Origin: Phytophthora colocasiae
Lineage: Eukaryota > Oomycota > Peronosporomycetes > Peronosporales > Peronosporaceae
Length of the DNA: 64,000 bases
Direction: 5' to 3'
Assembly (NCBI GenBank): GCA_018806915.1
Contig: JAGKQI010000090.1
Location: 992,001 to 1,056,000, forward strand
The translations under genes were made by a program, and so were the position numbers. Position 1 is the stretch's first letter, and the number at the start of each line of letters is the position of its first letter. The notes under the pieces are model-generated. The model ran no database searches. It was not told the DNA's origin and saw only the letters and a list, made by a program, of their open reading frames with translations. Positions 11,601-22,458 of the stretch are shown piece after piece.

Positions 11601-13449
11601 GAAGTTGGTGAAATCAGAACTGTCGGAGGCCCATCCTTCAGATATCCAGATTCAGGAATCCGGAATCCCGGATGACAACGACCTTCCCGGACCAGATTCG
11701 GAACCGTTACCAGAGTCTGCGCGAGTGATGGCTGTCATTGCGGAAGCTGGGGATCCAGAAGGAAACGATCCGGATACCCCTCCGATGGGACCATTGGAAC
11801 TTCAAGCCGAGCGTTGGGGACGGATCAAGGTCCATCAGGATGCCGACGAATACCTGTCTGAGCTGAAGGCGTTCCTGAAAGAGGATTTCAGAGGTTTTCC
11901 ATAAACGTCTCCGGAAGATTGCAAAGGTGGCTGATTTGTTCACTTTGGATTCCAGAAACATTCTCTTCAGGATGTCCACAGTCACCCAGAAGCGACCTCG
12001 AGATTTTCTGGGAGAACTTCGATTGGTGGTTCCGGAATCCTTACGTTCTGATATGCTTCACTATGCCCACGAAGATTTCCAAGGTGGACACCAGGGCATC
12101 CGGAGGACTCATGAGAAATTGCTTTCAGAATACTATTGGCCTGGGATGTATGCAGATGTGGAACGTCATGTGAAGGAGTGTGTGGATTGTGCATCCGGAA
12201 AGGGACGGCCTCCGAATCCAGGTCCGTCACCTGGAAACATCGAGCCATCATGTCCTTTCGAAGTTGTCTCGATGGATTTCGTGACGCACCTTCCAAAATC
12301 CGCACGCGGAAACACTTTCCTACTCCTGTTTCAGGATATGTTTTCCGGATACGTGATGTGCAAGCCCATGTCTTCGACGACTGCCTAAGATGTTGCAGAA
12401 GTGTATGAACAAGTGGTATTCCAGAGGTTTGGATCAAGTTCCTGATCCGACACGATCAGGATCCCCGATTCATGAGTGCCGTCTTCGAGTGCTTCCGGAA
12501 TCTACTTGGGAGTCTCCAAAGAGCAACATTGGGATACCGTCCGCAGGCAAATGGCCAGCAGGAACGTTCCGTTCAGACGGTAGTTCGAAGCATCCGGGCG
12601 TATATTATGGAAGCGGATCAAAGTGATTGGGATGACCATGTGGAAAGGCTGATGTTCGCTCTAAATACCTCTTTCGATGCAACGCGCCTGGAAACCCCCT
12701 TCTATCTAATTCATGGTTGGGACGCCCAGAGTACAATTTCAGCAATGCTGGGTCCAAAGCCACATAGTATTCCTGAAAGGTCAGCGTACGAATGGAGACG
12801 GAAAATGCAGAGGGACTACAGCTACGCTGTGGCTTTTGCAGAAGGACTTCAGAAGAAAGCCAGCGTCACCGTTCCGAAATCCAAACGCAAAAGTGGAAAG
12901 AGCTTTCGGAAAGGCTGAAATCCGGATTTTCGGAAGGCGATTCCGTGTGGTTATATATTCCGAAAGTCCAGACTGGGCTAAGTAGGAAACTGGCCCACAT
13001 GTGGCATGGACCATTCCGGATTGCTGAAGTGCATCAGGACTTCCGGGTGAAACTCAAGGTCGAGGCACGGGATATCGTGTCAACCCTTGGGTGCATATCA
13101 GCCGCTTGAAACCCGAGCACTCTTCCCGAAACGTCCTACCACGGAGATCCAAGTGGACGAGGACGATGACTTTGACGCTGCCCTTCTTCCGGAAGACAGT
13201 TGGAATCCGGATGCCGAAGAGAACGAGTACGAAGTCGAAAAGATTTTGGATCTTCGATGGTCCAAACGTACTCGGACGTCGAAAAGGAATCGGGAATACC
13301 TGGTCAAATGGAAAGGCTATCCGGATCCGGAATGGCTTCCAGTGTCCCAGTTAAGCTGCGGTGCCCTTCTTTACGAATTTAATCAAGGGGCAAGGGCGCG
13401 AGCGAGGTTCCAGGCTATGCAAGCCGGGGACGACCATCCCCAAGTCTAG
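11601..13449 (+). pseudogene. Element A integrase and chromodomain
   Basis: Integrase would insert the cDNA; the chromodomain is thought to steer it to chromatin. Visible parts: zinc-binding HHCC (HYAHEDFQGGHQGIRRT, then CVDCASGKG) at about 12058-12205; core Asp in VSMDFVTHLP at about 12270; core Glu in NGQQERSVQ at about 12550; C-terminal VWLYIPKVQTGLSRKLAH at about 12945-13005; chromodomain EYEVEKILDLRWSKRTRTSK, EYLVKWKGYPDPEW and LLYEFNQ at 13227-13385; stop TAG 13447-13449. The frame is broken near 11425 and 11900, at a TAA near 12387, near 12400-12470, near 12880 and near 13080, so this copy cannot make one polyprotein. Confidence 0.85.
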
Positions 13450-13710
13450 ACTTCCGGATGCTATCATCCGGGAAGTTTTGAGAAGGATTCTGAACTGTGA
13501 CTACCGATTGAACTTTGATTTGATTACGATTGGAAACTGATTTCGGATTATGATGGAACTTTGGAATCCTGGGTTTCAGAAGGATGGATATGAAGGAGAT
13601 GAACAAAAGCTGACTTTCGGAGAAGTGAGGTGTATTACGAGTGATTAGTGACGAATTACATATGGAAAACATGGAGAATTGGAAGACTCACTCGATCTGA
13701 ACTACACCTC
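13450..13710. other. Spacer between convergent genes of element A
   Basis: About 260 bp between the pol stop (13449) and the antisense-gene stop (about 13711). It is AT-richer and non-coding on both strands as far as I can see. It is the equivalent of 439-822 in B. Confidence 0.55.
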
Positions 13711-16544
13711 CTAGTTTCCGTATTTCCAAAGGGCATCGATCCGGATGCGCTGATCCGCAGGAATCAGGGTGCTTTGGACTTCCGGTGGAAGATGAGCAAT
13801 GCGATCCTGATCCGAAGTGGAGAAGCTCCACTGAACACGTGCAGGCTCCATGGCATCCAGGAATCCCAAGCTGTTCGCTTGAGCGAGTATGGTTCCGAAG
13901 TCCCAGGCTTGAAGTGTTCTGGATCCATCAGGATCCAGTGACAGAGTTTCGCAGGGTACTTCCAGACGCACGTCTCATTCCAGATGGATTTTTGGAAGCT
14001 TGGAAGAGATCTTCTGGAGCAACGGGATCGCCTTCTTCCCTAAGGGACGAGTGGCGCTTCGATCGCTCGGAGTAGATCCGCACGAGCTTCGGATGCACAG
14101 CTTCGGAAGTGTCGAACGTGAGCCAATGAGTTTCTTCCCAGAAGGCCTGGAGATGACCGCTCACGAAAGAAAGCCAGGTGTCAAGAGCCTCCAAGGCGTT
14201 CGCATCCAGATCGCTGCGCTTATGGAAGAGTAGATCCCGAGGCCGACAACTGTATGCGTGTTCCCAAGGACGTTCATCCAGAAGCGGAGGAAGCTCGGAC
14301 GCCCGGATCACGAAGCGCTCTTTCAGAAGGTCGAAATCAAACCTGTTGGGAGCGGAATCCGGAAACCCGAGAGTCTGAGTGGTCGCTGTGGACGTCGGAT
14401 CTCCCTTCTTCATACGAACTCCGTAGTGGAGCCAAGATGCCACTCCCTCGGTCGGATTCTCGATGGTCTGCTTGTCGAGTCTTGTCAGGTTCCCAAAGTC
14501 TTTGGCAGCTAGATAGGAGGTTGACCGGTCATGTGCACGATAGCCCCTGGATGCTGACTTAAGAGAGCGGTTGGAACGACGACGCTTGGATTTCGGAGAC
14601 TGAACGTCAGGATCACGGCGAGAGGAACTTGACTGGCCCTGATCATCATCTGGATGCACCACCTCTGTCTCATCTGGAATGAAGTCTTCATCCACTGTCT
14701 TGTCATCCACCGTTTCCGTAACCAAGGCTTCCGGATCCGGATCTTCGACGTCGTCTTCTCCATCCACAAGAGGTCCCCAGTACTCTGGCTCGATACCTTC
14801 ATCCTGAAGTCCATCGAGAACACCTTCAGCCATCTGGAAGTACCGACGCGGGACGTACTTGGTCCACGGAATGTCATCCAACTTGTTCCAGAACATCATC
14901 CGAGTGAGCATCTCCACGAGAGGTTTCAACTGGAAAGCCACGTGAACTGCACGGTCTTCACGAATCCATTCCAGAGCCCCGGTATACTTGACTCCAGACA
15001 TCATGAGTTTCTGAAGATCCAGACGCAAGTCACTCCAGACAACCGGGTAGTCCGTCAAGGACTCTCGAGCTTGCTTCTCCGTCCAGACTAGAGGATATTT
15101 GTCACTCCGACAGTCGTCATCCGAATGTTTAATCCACTCAGAAGGACGAGCCTGAATCACGTCGGGAGCCCTTGGGACCTTCTTCGAAGACTTGAATCCG
15201 GAACTGGAACGCTTGCGCTTGGAAGAAGACTTGGAACTTGGATTTCCGGATGCAGGTGCGCCAGAAGAACCACGACTCAGATCCAGATACGACGACGAAT
15301 CGCTCTCCTTGGCATCACCGTCATCACTTCCGTGAAAAGGATGCAGTTCGACAAAAGGGGCCGAAGTGTGTCCTGGGTCATCCGTGGCGATGACACTGAT
15401 GACTGTACGCCATTCCGAAGGAACAGTTGTGCCGTTCTGAAAGTGCTTCAGGAGTTCCAGAAGCCGTTGCCAGTTTACAGTGACAGTCGACTGTCCTTCG
15501 CCGGCGCCAAGGAAGTTCATGACGTCGACAGCATTAAAGGCCAGTTTCTGGATGTGGTGTTCCAGAAGGCGATTCTGCGTCCGGGCATCATCCAAACGCT
15601 TCGTGAGATCTTCGACCTGCTTCCGGAGACCCCTCTTGTCGCGGTCATGCTCCTCCATCAGGTGCTTGATGTCGTCACGGGCGTTCTGGAGAGCCTCTTC
15701 TTTCTCAGAGACAGCTTCCGCGTGTCGAAGATCCAGATGACTTGTTACCAACTGGTAGTCCCGACGGAGCTCGGCGAGCTCATCGTGAACCCTGCCGACA
15801 TTGACGAGATCCGGATCCTGATCTTCGAGCAGTGACTGCGTCCGGATGCACTTCTGGATGACTTTCCGAAGAGCAGAGACGGTTCCAAAGACGCGCTGCG
15901 CGAGATTCTCAGGGTCGTACTCCGAAACAAGGCTGGCGATCTCCCTCTTGACAGCGACGCTATCCAGAAGTGCGTGAAGCTGGTCATCCGGAAGCGAAGC
16001 TGGCCGAGGTGTCAGGATGAATTCCCGAAGGTCCAGATGACCGGCGCAGAAGTCGTGTAGCACTGCCATTTCCCTGGTGGACAGCTTCTCAGAATGCATC
16101 AGGACTTCCAAACCGCCATAGCCGTTCCGAAGAAAACTGTTGCCATCACGATGCACTGTTGAAGCTGGAACGCCGACCACTTGCAAGATTGTCGTCGCGC
16201 TCGTGGGATGGAGGGGTCTTGAAGTAGATGGGACGCGAAGATTCACTTCCGAACGCGGTGCCCTCAGACAGCCCGAACTCCTCCGCACTCTTGTGCGTGA
16301 CAAACTTCGGGTAGACGCGATTGAGTGGCTCATCACATCGTCCTCAGGGACGCCTCCGCCTCCACCTGCGGGGCGGGCAAGCCTCCGTGCCCTCGGCACC
16401 ATGTCTCCCCTCATCAACAACGCTATCTGGACCCCCTGTCACTGCCGTGTCGTCCTGGTGCGACTCAGCGCCACCAGTGTCGCCCTCAACCGAGGTGTTG
16501 CCTGGTGGAGGCGCCGTGAACGTCGAAGGAGAGTCTGCTGACAT
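13711..16544 (-). pseudogene. Antisense-ORF protein of element A, two frameshifts
   Basis: A gene of about 944 codons opposite to gag-pol, between pol and the 3' LTR. I choose the ATG at 16544-16542 (MSADSPSTFTAPPPGNTS) because a canonical oomycete initiator lies 41 bases upstream and the Ser/Pro/Thr-rich start resembles MGSPSAPTTGN in E. The frame shifts within 16345-16420 at a GC-rich run; the long frame then runs to 13928, and a second shift moves it to the frame ending at 13711 (MEPARVQW, as in DAIEPARMQW of B). Features: coiled coil (KEEALQNARDDIKHLMEEHD), Ser/Lys/Arg-rich nuclear-localisation-like stretches, MMFWNKLDDIPWTKYVP, acidic region, WLHYGV, AFWEETHWL. No known domain; E has MMYWRKLNQTPWTSYVP at the matching place. 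Function unknown. Confidence 0.75.
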
Positions 16545-16585
16545 GATGTGATCGTGCGGAATCGCTTGGGTGATCTGGAGCCTTG

Positions 16586-16598
16586 AAATTGCGAAATG
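16586..16598 (-). promoter_or_regulatory. Oomycete core promoter match before the antisense gene of element A
   Basis: The minus strand reads CATTTCGCAATTT, fitting all 13 positions of CATTYYNCAWTTT, the 3' part of the published Phytophthora core-promoter consensus (initiator plus flanking region). It ends 41 bases before the ATG at 16544, a usual oomycete spacing. It suggests that the antisense gene is transcribed from its own promoter rather than from the LTR. Confidence 0.65.
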
Positions 16599-17010
16599 TG
16601 TGTGGACCGACTGAATGATTCTTGCCGTTTGGACGTGCGCTGGGACCGGGGCGCTTGGGACCGGACGCAGAAGAGAAGCCACGTCAGCCAATTGATGGAT
16701 GGGAATGTGACCCAGTGTAGTGATTTGGACTTCCTGAACCCGGATAGGGTGAACCCGGATACGTGAGACCCGGGTGGGTAGAACCTGGATACAGTGTGGG
16801 ACGCCTGAAACCGGACCGTTCGACATTTGCGTGATGGGCATTTGGATGTATGGAATCCGGAAACGCGACTCGACGACAAGTGCCGTTGTGAATTGCGGGA
16901 TTGTGATCTGGATGTCTGCGATGATCCGGTGATCTGGACGACTTGCCCACGCTTCGTCTCATAAGGACCTGTCAAGCTCGGAGGTAAATTCCTCAATGAC
17001 AGCTCCTGAC
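16599..17010. other. Region between antisense promoter and polypurine tract of element A
   Basis: About 410 bp without a convincing gene. It is rich in ATCCGG and GGTCC words, including short CCCGGAT/ACCCGG repeats around 16737-16800. It is probably upstream regulatory sequence of the antisense gene. Confidence 0.5.
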
Positions 17011-17022
17011 GAGAGGGACGGT
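17011..17022 (+). other. Polypurine tract of element A
   Basis: GAGAGGGACGGT directly before the 3' LTR. The matching site in E is AGGAGGGGCGGT (54217-54228). It would prime plus-strand DNA synthesis. Confidence 0.75.
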
Positions 17023-17780
17023 TGTGAAGCTGTGGATTCAAATTTTCTATCTGGACACCGCCTCCCAGAGCCACCCAATATGTCGAGAGGTGATTGGCTG
17101 AGGCATCGAGTACCTGGGACTGAGCTGTGGAACACATTTTCACCTTATTGCTTTAGGACTTCCGGAATCGGACTTCCAGAATCCGGATGCCCGACCACGA
17201 TCGGAGTCCACTATTCAGGAATCAAGTCCACCATGTGGTGCCCAAGTGAATTCCTGGTGCGTACTTCCGGAATCCAGATCCAGATTTCGGGAATCTGGAT
17301 GCCATTCCAGTCAGAAGGCTAAGGGCTCACAGAATCCAGTCGTCCATACACAGACCAAGTGTATTCCGGATACATGCTTCCAGTGCTGAACTGAGGACTT
17401 ACGGATTCCAAGGATCGGGAATCCAGATGACCAAAGGCGTCCGGACCCTGCCTGATTTGTACCCAGTATGGACATTGAGGTTCGGAGTATACTCAAGCCA
17501 AGTCAAGACTGACCGACCAAGACGACCGACCAGGATGTGTTCGGCACCAGCCGGAATTCTTCGGGGTTCCGCGCCAGAGACACGCGCCTCCTGATGAGTG
17601 TGCGCTTCCTATAGTGAAAACAAGATGTTAGCAGAATCTTTAGCAGAAGACTTGTATATAAATAACAGAGAGTTCAATTTGCCACCAAGGGCGCAAGTGG
17701 TCTTCTGGAAGGTTTTCCTGGAAGATACTGCAAAGCACTGCGGACCAGCCTCTTGTCAGAGGGCTTCGAGTTAGCTGAGC
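17023..17780 (+). repeat. Element A 3' LTR, truncated
   Basis: First 758 bp of the LTR; matches 1626-2381 with about four difference events. It stops within GCTGAGC and continues directly into element B integrase, with one base of shared sequence at the join. Confidence 0.88.
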
Positions 17781-20700
17781 ATGACGAATCAGAGAGCTAG
17801 CTCCAAAGTTTCTGAAAACGCGTTCCTCATAGGCCTCTGCTACATCTTGAGCAGTGGTGACACTCATCGGCTTGCACATCACGTATCCTGAAAACATATC
17901 CTGGAACAGCAAGAGAAATGTGTTTCCACGTGCTGATTTCGGCATGTGGGTTACAAAATCCATAGACACCACTTCAAACGGCCGGCTGGGCTCAATATTC
18001 CCCGGTGACGGTCCAGGATTTGGGGGTCGCCCCTTGCCACTGGCACAGTCCACACATTCCTTCACGAACCTCTCCACATCAGCATACATACCCAACCAGT
18101 AAAACTCTGAACTCAGCTTCTCAAAGGTTCTCCTGATTCCTTGATGTCCACCTTGGTAATCTTCGTGAGCATAGTGCAACAAGTCTGGGTACAAGTCTCG
18201 GGGAACCACCAGTCTGAGTTCGTCAACATTGTCCCGGGGCCGCTCTCGAGTAGCGCGACTCAGACGATAAAGTACATCTCTAGAATCTAGAACGAAATCC
18301 TTAGCGACTCTGGCAAGCTTCCTGACTCGGGGTCGTGGTAAGTCTCCCACGTCGCCCTTCAGAAACTTCATGAGCTCAACCAAGTACGGGTCCTGGCTCT
18401 GATGTGCCTTAATCCGTCGCCAGCGTTCTGCCTGGAACTCCAAAGGCCCCAAAGGTTCTCGTCCATCATCATCCTCAGGCGGATTAGCATCAAGCGGAGC
18501 TTGGGCACGGGCTACGGCAACCAATATTCTAACCGATCGAGGTAAGGGTGCGGATTCCGGATCAGAAGCATCCTCAGGCTCTGGTGACGCATTATGATTT
18601 TCAGAGTCTGGTATCTTCGATTCTTGAACTTCCATGTTCGGGACTGAACGAGGCTTCATCAGTTTCTCATGAACTTTGGATACCAGTTGCAGGTGCATAA
18701 GTTCATCCTCGTCTTGTACCTGCCAAGCTTCCCCAAGGGTCAAAGTCTTCGAGGTCAGGTAATCCGCCGCTTGGTTGAACTCGCGCTTCACATGCACCAA
18801 CTTCAGAGTCTGAAACTTGGTTTTCAGATACTCAAATTCGGCCAACCTTCGTTGCAAGTTAGGCTGATTGCAGTTGATTAGTCCCTGAGCCTGTTGTATC
18901 GCGATGCGTGAATCTCCCACAACCACCAACTCCTGTATTCCGTGGTCGAGTGCCATCTTCAGACCATAATTCAGGCCACAGTATTCTGAGTCATTCACCG
19001 TGACATCCGTCAGGGGAAACCCTCGGGCCTCCAGAACACCCCACCCCGGGAGTTTCCAGAGTATACACCCACAGCTTCCCAAACGAGTAGACGTTTTTGC
19101 GGCACCGTCGAAACTCAGAACATAGCCCTGAAATTCTGCTTCCAGCATTTCCACACTGATAGGAACTGGCGGCTTGACTCGCCCCTTGACTGGGATCAGA
19201 TTTTCAGAGACTTCGTCCAGATGCTCCCTGGGGGTAATGCCTGCGCCGAGTATAGCTGGGAGTCCATCTTCATCACGCTGAATCCGGCGAATCTCCAAGT
19301 TCCACTGCGACAACTTCAGACCCCACTTGACGTTTCTGCCGTCGGTGGAGCTCGATGTCAGCAACCATTTCAGGACAGAGTATCTGGTATAGACTACAAT
19401 CACCGGACTTGACTCCACCAGAGCTCTGAAGTTTTCCAGAACTCTGAAGATCGCGATCAACTCCTTCTCAGCGATATGATACCTGAGTTCGGCATCATTT
19501 AAGACACGACCTGTGAACCGGACCGGGTGAAATATTCCCTCATATTCTTGCCTTAAAACTGCCGAAGCAGCCCAAGGGTTTGCGTGCGGAATGACAACAA
19601 ACGGTCTGGTTCGGTCCGGGTGTCTGAGTAGTGGAGTAGAGACTATCTTGCGTTTCAAAATCTCAAATGCCTCTCTCGCACGAGTCAAGTCTCGTCCAGC
19701 ACGAATCTGCTCGTCCGTCAGCTCATAGAGGGTAGCAGCTATCACCGGTAAATCCTCAATAAACTTGTTGTAATAATTGAAGCTTCCCATGAAACTCTGA
19801 ACTCCCTTCAGCGTAGACGGAAATGGCAGTCCTTCAACTCCTTTAACGATCTTGGGAGTTGCCCTCAGATCCTCGGCACTGATTTCGTGGGATAGGTACG
19901 GTATCGACAGCTTTCCGAACTCGCTCTTAGGCAAACTCACAGAAATGTTCCAATAGCGAAGCCTGAAAAGCAGGGCGTTCAAGTCGTCACATAGTTGGTC
20001 CCAAGTCGGTGCTCCATGGGCGATGTCGTCGATGTATGAACTCCTCCCCAGAACTGGGCCCATGCATGTGGGGACGGGAATGTTTCTCTGAAAGACGGTC
20101 ATCGTACTTGTGAGTGCTGGCATCTCTGAAATCGGAGTATGGTTCTCAGAGTCTGAAAGATGTTTTTCAGAGTTCTGAGGCTGGAGTTGCAGAAATTCCA
20201 GAACCTCCGCATCAACTTCAGCTTCTTCTTCCGGTAAAAGTCTCAGAAATCCCCACAGGCAATTATCCAACATAGCCTGATACACAGGAGGGGCGTTCTT
20301 CAGACCAAACGGCATCCTTACCCACTGAAAATGCCCAAACGGGCAAATGAAAGCTGATATCAGTCGTGCACGCTCCGTCATCCTGATCGCCCAGAAACCG
20401 CTATCCATATCCAGGCTCATGAACCACATAGCAGCCTCAAAACCGATTAGGAGGTCGTCAATAAGAGGCAGAGGGTAGCGCGACAATTGAATAAAGCCAT
20501 TCACAATGCGATAGTCGATGTACATTCGTATGTCAACACCATTCTTTTTGAGAACGATCACAATAGGAGATGCCCACGGGGAGTTGGAGTACTCGATCAA
20601 ACCAGTTTCCAGAAGTTTCTTGAGAAGCTCGTACACCTTCAGCATGAGATGGGGGGCGACGGACCTCGGACGCTGAGCTACCGGCTTGGCATCTCCCACA

Positions 20701-21341
20701 TCCAGATCACAGACCACGCCCCTTGCCGGTGCAGGCGCCGCATTACCGTCTCCCAGGAATATTTTCCTGTGGTGCCTCAGAATATCACGCAGTTTCTTCT
20801 CCATTTCTGGGGTCGTTTTTCCTGGTTCTCTAACATCAGCGCTATCGATATCACACTCTGGTGTCAACTCTTCCAGTTCTGGTAGCATGACCAATTGGTC
20901 GCGTAATTGAGCGAGGAGTTGCGTACCTTCTCGCATATACACACCTGGCTCCAGGTCTAATTCTTCACTCGAAACATTCATACACCGCTCGTATTCCACT
21001 CGTAACTTTTCCACAGGCGTTCCGGGCATCCCGTAAATGGGAATATCCCAAGACTCATCCATTAAGTCCAAACCGTCTGCAGGCAACTCCGGAGCCTGAA
21101 GATTGTCTTGGAGACACTCGTACTTCGAGCCTAAGACATCATCATCGATAGCAACGGACGTGTCACCAAGGTCTGTATACGAAGTACTTTCAGAGAATGT
21201 TTCCAAACTTCTGGTATCTGTACTGATGTCCGCATTTCCCGTTGATTCACCGTGGCATCCATCCTCCGTTTGGGTGAATGCATCCAGGGCGAAGCGTACT
21301 CGTTTCACGGTCGGTGGTGACGCTGGTTTCACGAACTGCAC
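17781..21341 (-). pseudogene. Element B pol: RT, dual RNase H, integrase N-terminal half
   Basis: About 1,190 codons open without interruption. Motifs in order: PIVIVLKKNGVDIRMYIDYR (Tyr where A and E have Cys), LDMDSGFWAI (Asp where A and E have Ala), catalytic YIDDI at about 20033-20019, Ty3-type RNase H/connection (VVIPHANPWAASAVL, AEKELIAI), plant-type RNase H (LSFDGAAKTSTRLGSCG, VNDSEYCGL, VVVGDSRIAIQQAQG, REFNQAADYL), integrase zinc finger (HYAHEDYQGGHQGIRRT, CVDCASGKG) and VSMDFVTHMPKS. It ends inside integrase at LIRH; the ORF then reads about 46 foreign codons of A's LTR down to 17640. Loss of the DDE Asp/Glu part makes integrase non-functional. Confidence 0.9.
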
Positions 21342-22405
21342 TCGAGCGTTATCGAACCTTGGACGCTGCAGTATTTCAGTCGGCCATGGGTAGTCTCGGC
21401 ATCAGGGCCTCCAACTCCGCCTCTCTCTTCATACGTTTCTTAGTCTCTGGTGACGGGGTGCTTTCCAGAATCAGAACTACCCAATCACGAAAAGCAGCGG
21501 AACCTGGACGCACGAAACGTCCATGCCTTGGAAAGAAACCATATTCCACGATCCTCGCGACATCAGAAAGTTCATTGACCCACGTGTTTTTATCAGAGAT
21601 GTTTACCACGCGAACGGCCACAGGCCAAGATCGGGCCGCGTAGATCAGCTGGGTAACCCAGCGGTCACCGCGTCCGGCCCACGACTTCCCTTTGGGGTTC
21701 TGTTGGCCCATAGTCAATTCGGACAACAAATTCTTCGCCTGGACTCAGAAGAACAGCCTCACATGGTCTAACCGACCTGTTACGACCAATGTGATCACCA
21801 GGTTCCCAATTACACATCATCACCACTACCTCGTCTGGTAACGACACCAGACCTTCGCGAGCACTAATTCTCACTCCGGCAGCAAACATAAAACCCATTC
21901 CCAGAAGCACGTCAATTCCTTCACCGATATTCGCGACCCAAACATCCACAATATATACCACTCTTGGCCCAAGTGTCAACTTGATCTCAGCGCTGGCACC
22001 GATATATGTTGGGACACCACCCATTCCTGACACCTTGGTCTGCTTGTGCGACTTAAGTCGGAGTCCGAGCTTACGCGCAAAGTCGTAACTCAGAATGTTT
22101 ATGGTCGAACCAGTATCCAAGAGAATCTTGGTCCGATGGTCATTCACGGCACCATACACCATCACCACATCCCTCTTTGACCGATCAGGGTAGTTGTCCT
22201 CCCACCAGCCGTAACATTCGCCATCTTTCAACCTGAACGACACTGTGTCGTCTGATGTCTGGTCGGTGTTTTCGGCGATCTCAGGTAACTCGTTCCCTGA
22301 GTTTCCAGAAGGTATGGTCGACTCTTGGGCAAAAGTAGTCATGCATTGTTGAATGTTATCTCGAGTCTTTCTCAGCTCTGGTCCTACACACACTAGAACA
22401 CACAA
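21342..22405 (-). pseudogene. Element B aspartic protease and linker
   Basis: The frame 22405-21665 carries the retropepsin motif ILLDTGSTINILSYDFA at about 22131-22081, and IDVLLGMGFMFAAGVRI near 21900. The linker GRGDRWVTQLIYAARSW follows in another frame (21729-21376), so one base was gained or lost near 21680. A second shift near 21376 leads into the RT frame. In E the same linker and RT are in one frame, which supports recent single-base damage here. Confidence 0.85.
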
Positions 22406-22458
22406 CTCTGGGGTAACGCCATGCCCGGCGCGTTTCGGATCCCCATCCGACGGGCATA

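Larger units (their letters stand above)
1626..17780 (+). mobile_element. Element A: Chronos-like Ty3/gypsy, 3' end truncated
   Basis: A roughly 16.2-kb plus-strand LTR retrotransposon inserted in the integrase gene of element B. In order: 5' LTR 1626-3217, PBS 3220, gag about 3334-7775, protease about 7990-8650, RT and RNase H 8598-11006, second RNase H 11016-11600, integrase 11900-13100, chromodomain to 13449, antisense gene 16544-13711, polypurine tract 17011-17022 and a 3' LTR cut at 17780. The 3' LTR lacks about 836 bp, and the neighbouring B sequence lacks about 150 bp, so one deletion removed the right junction and any target duplication. The 758 shared LTR bases show only about four difference events by eye. 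The genes nevertheless carry many frameshifts. Confidence 0.9.

Noticed and set aside
16439..17143. 234-codon minus-strand ORF across the 3' end of A
   Set aside because: It mixes upstream sequence of the antisense gene with the LTR and is partly shared with the chimeric ORF at 1201-1746. I see no protein-like conservation.
17640..17780. C-terminal 46 codons of the large B ORF
   Set aside because: They are antisense LTR sequence of A brought in by the deletion, not B protein.
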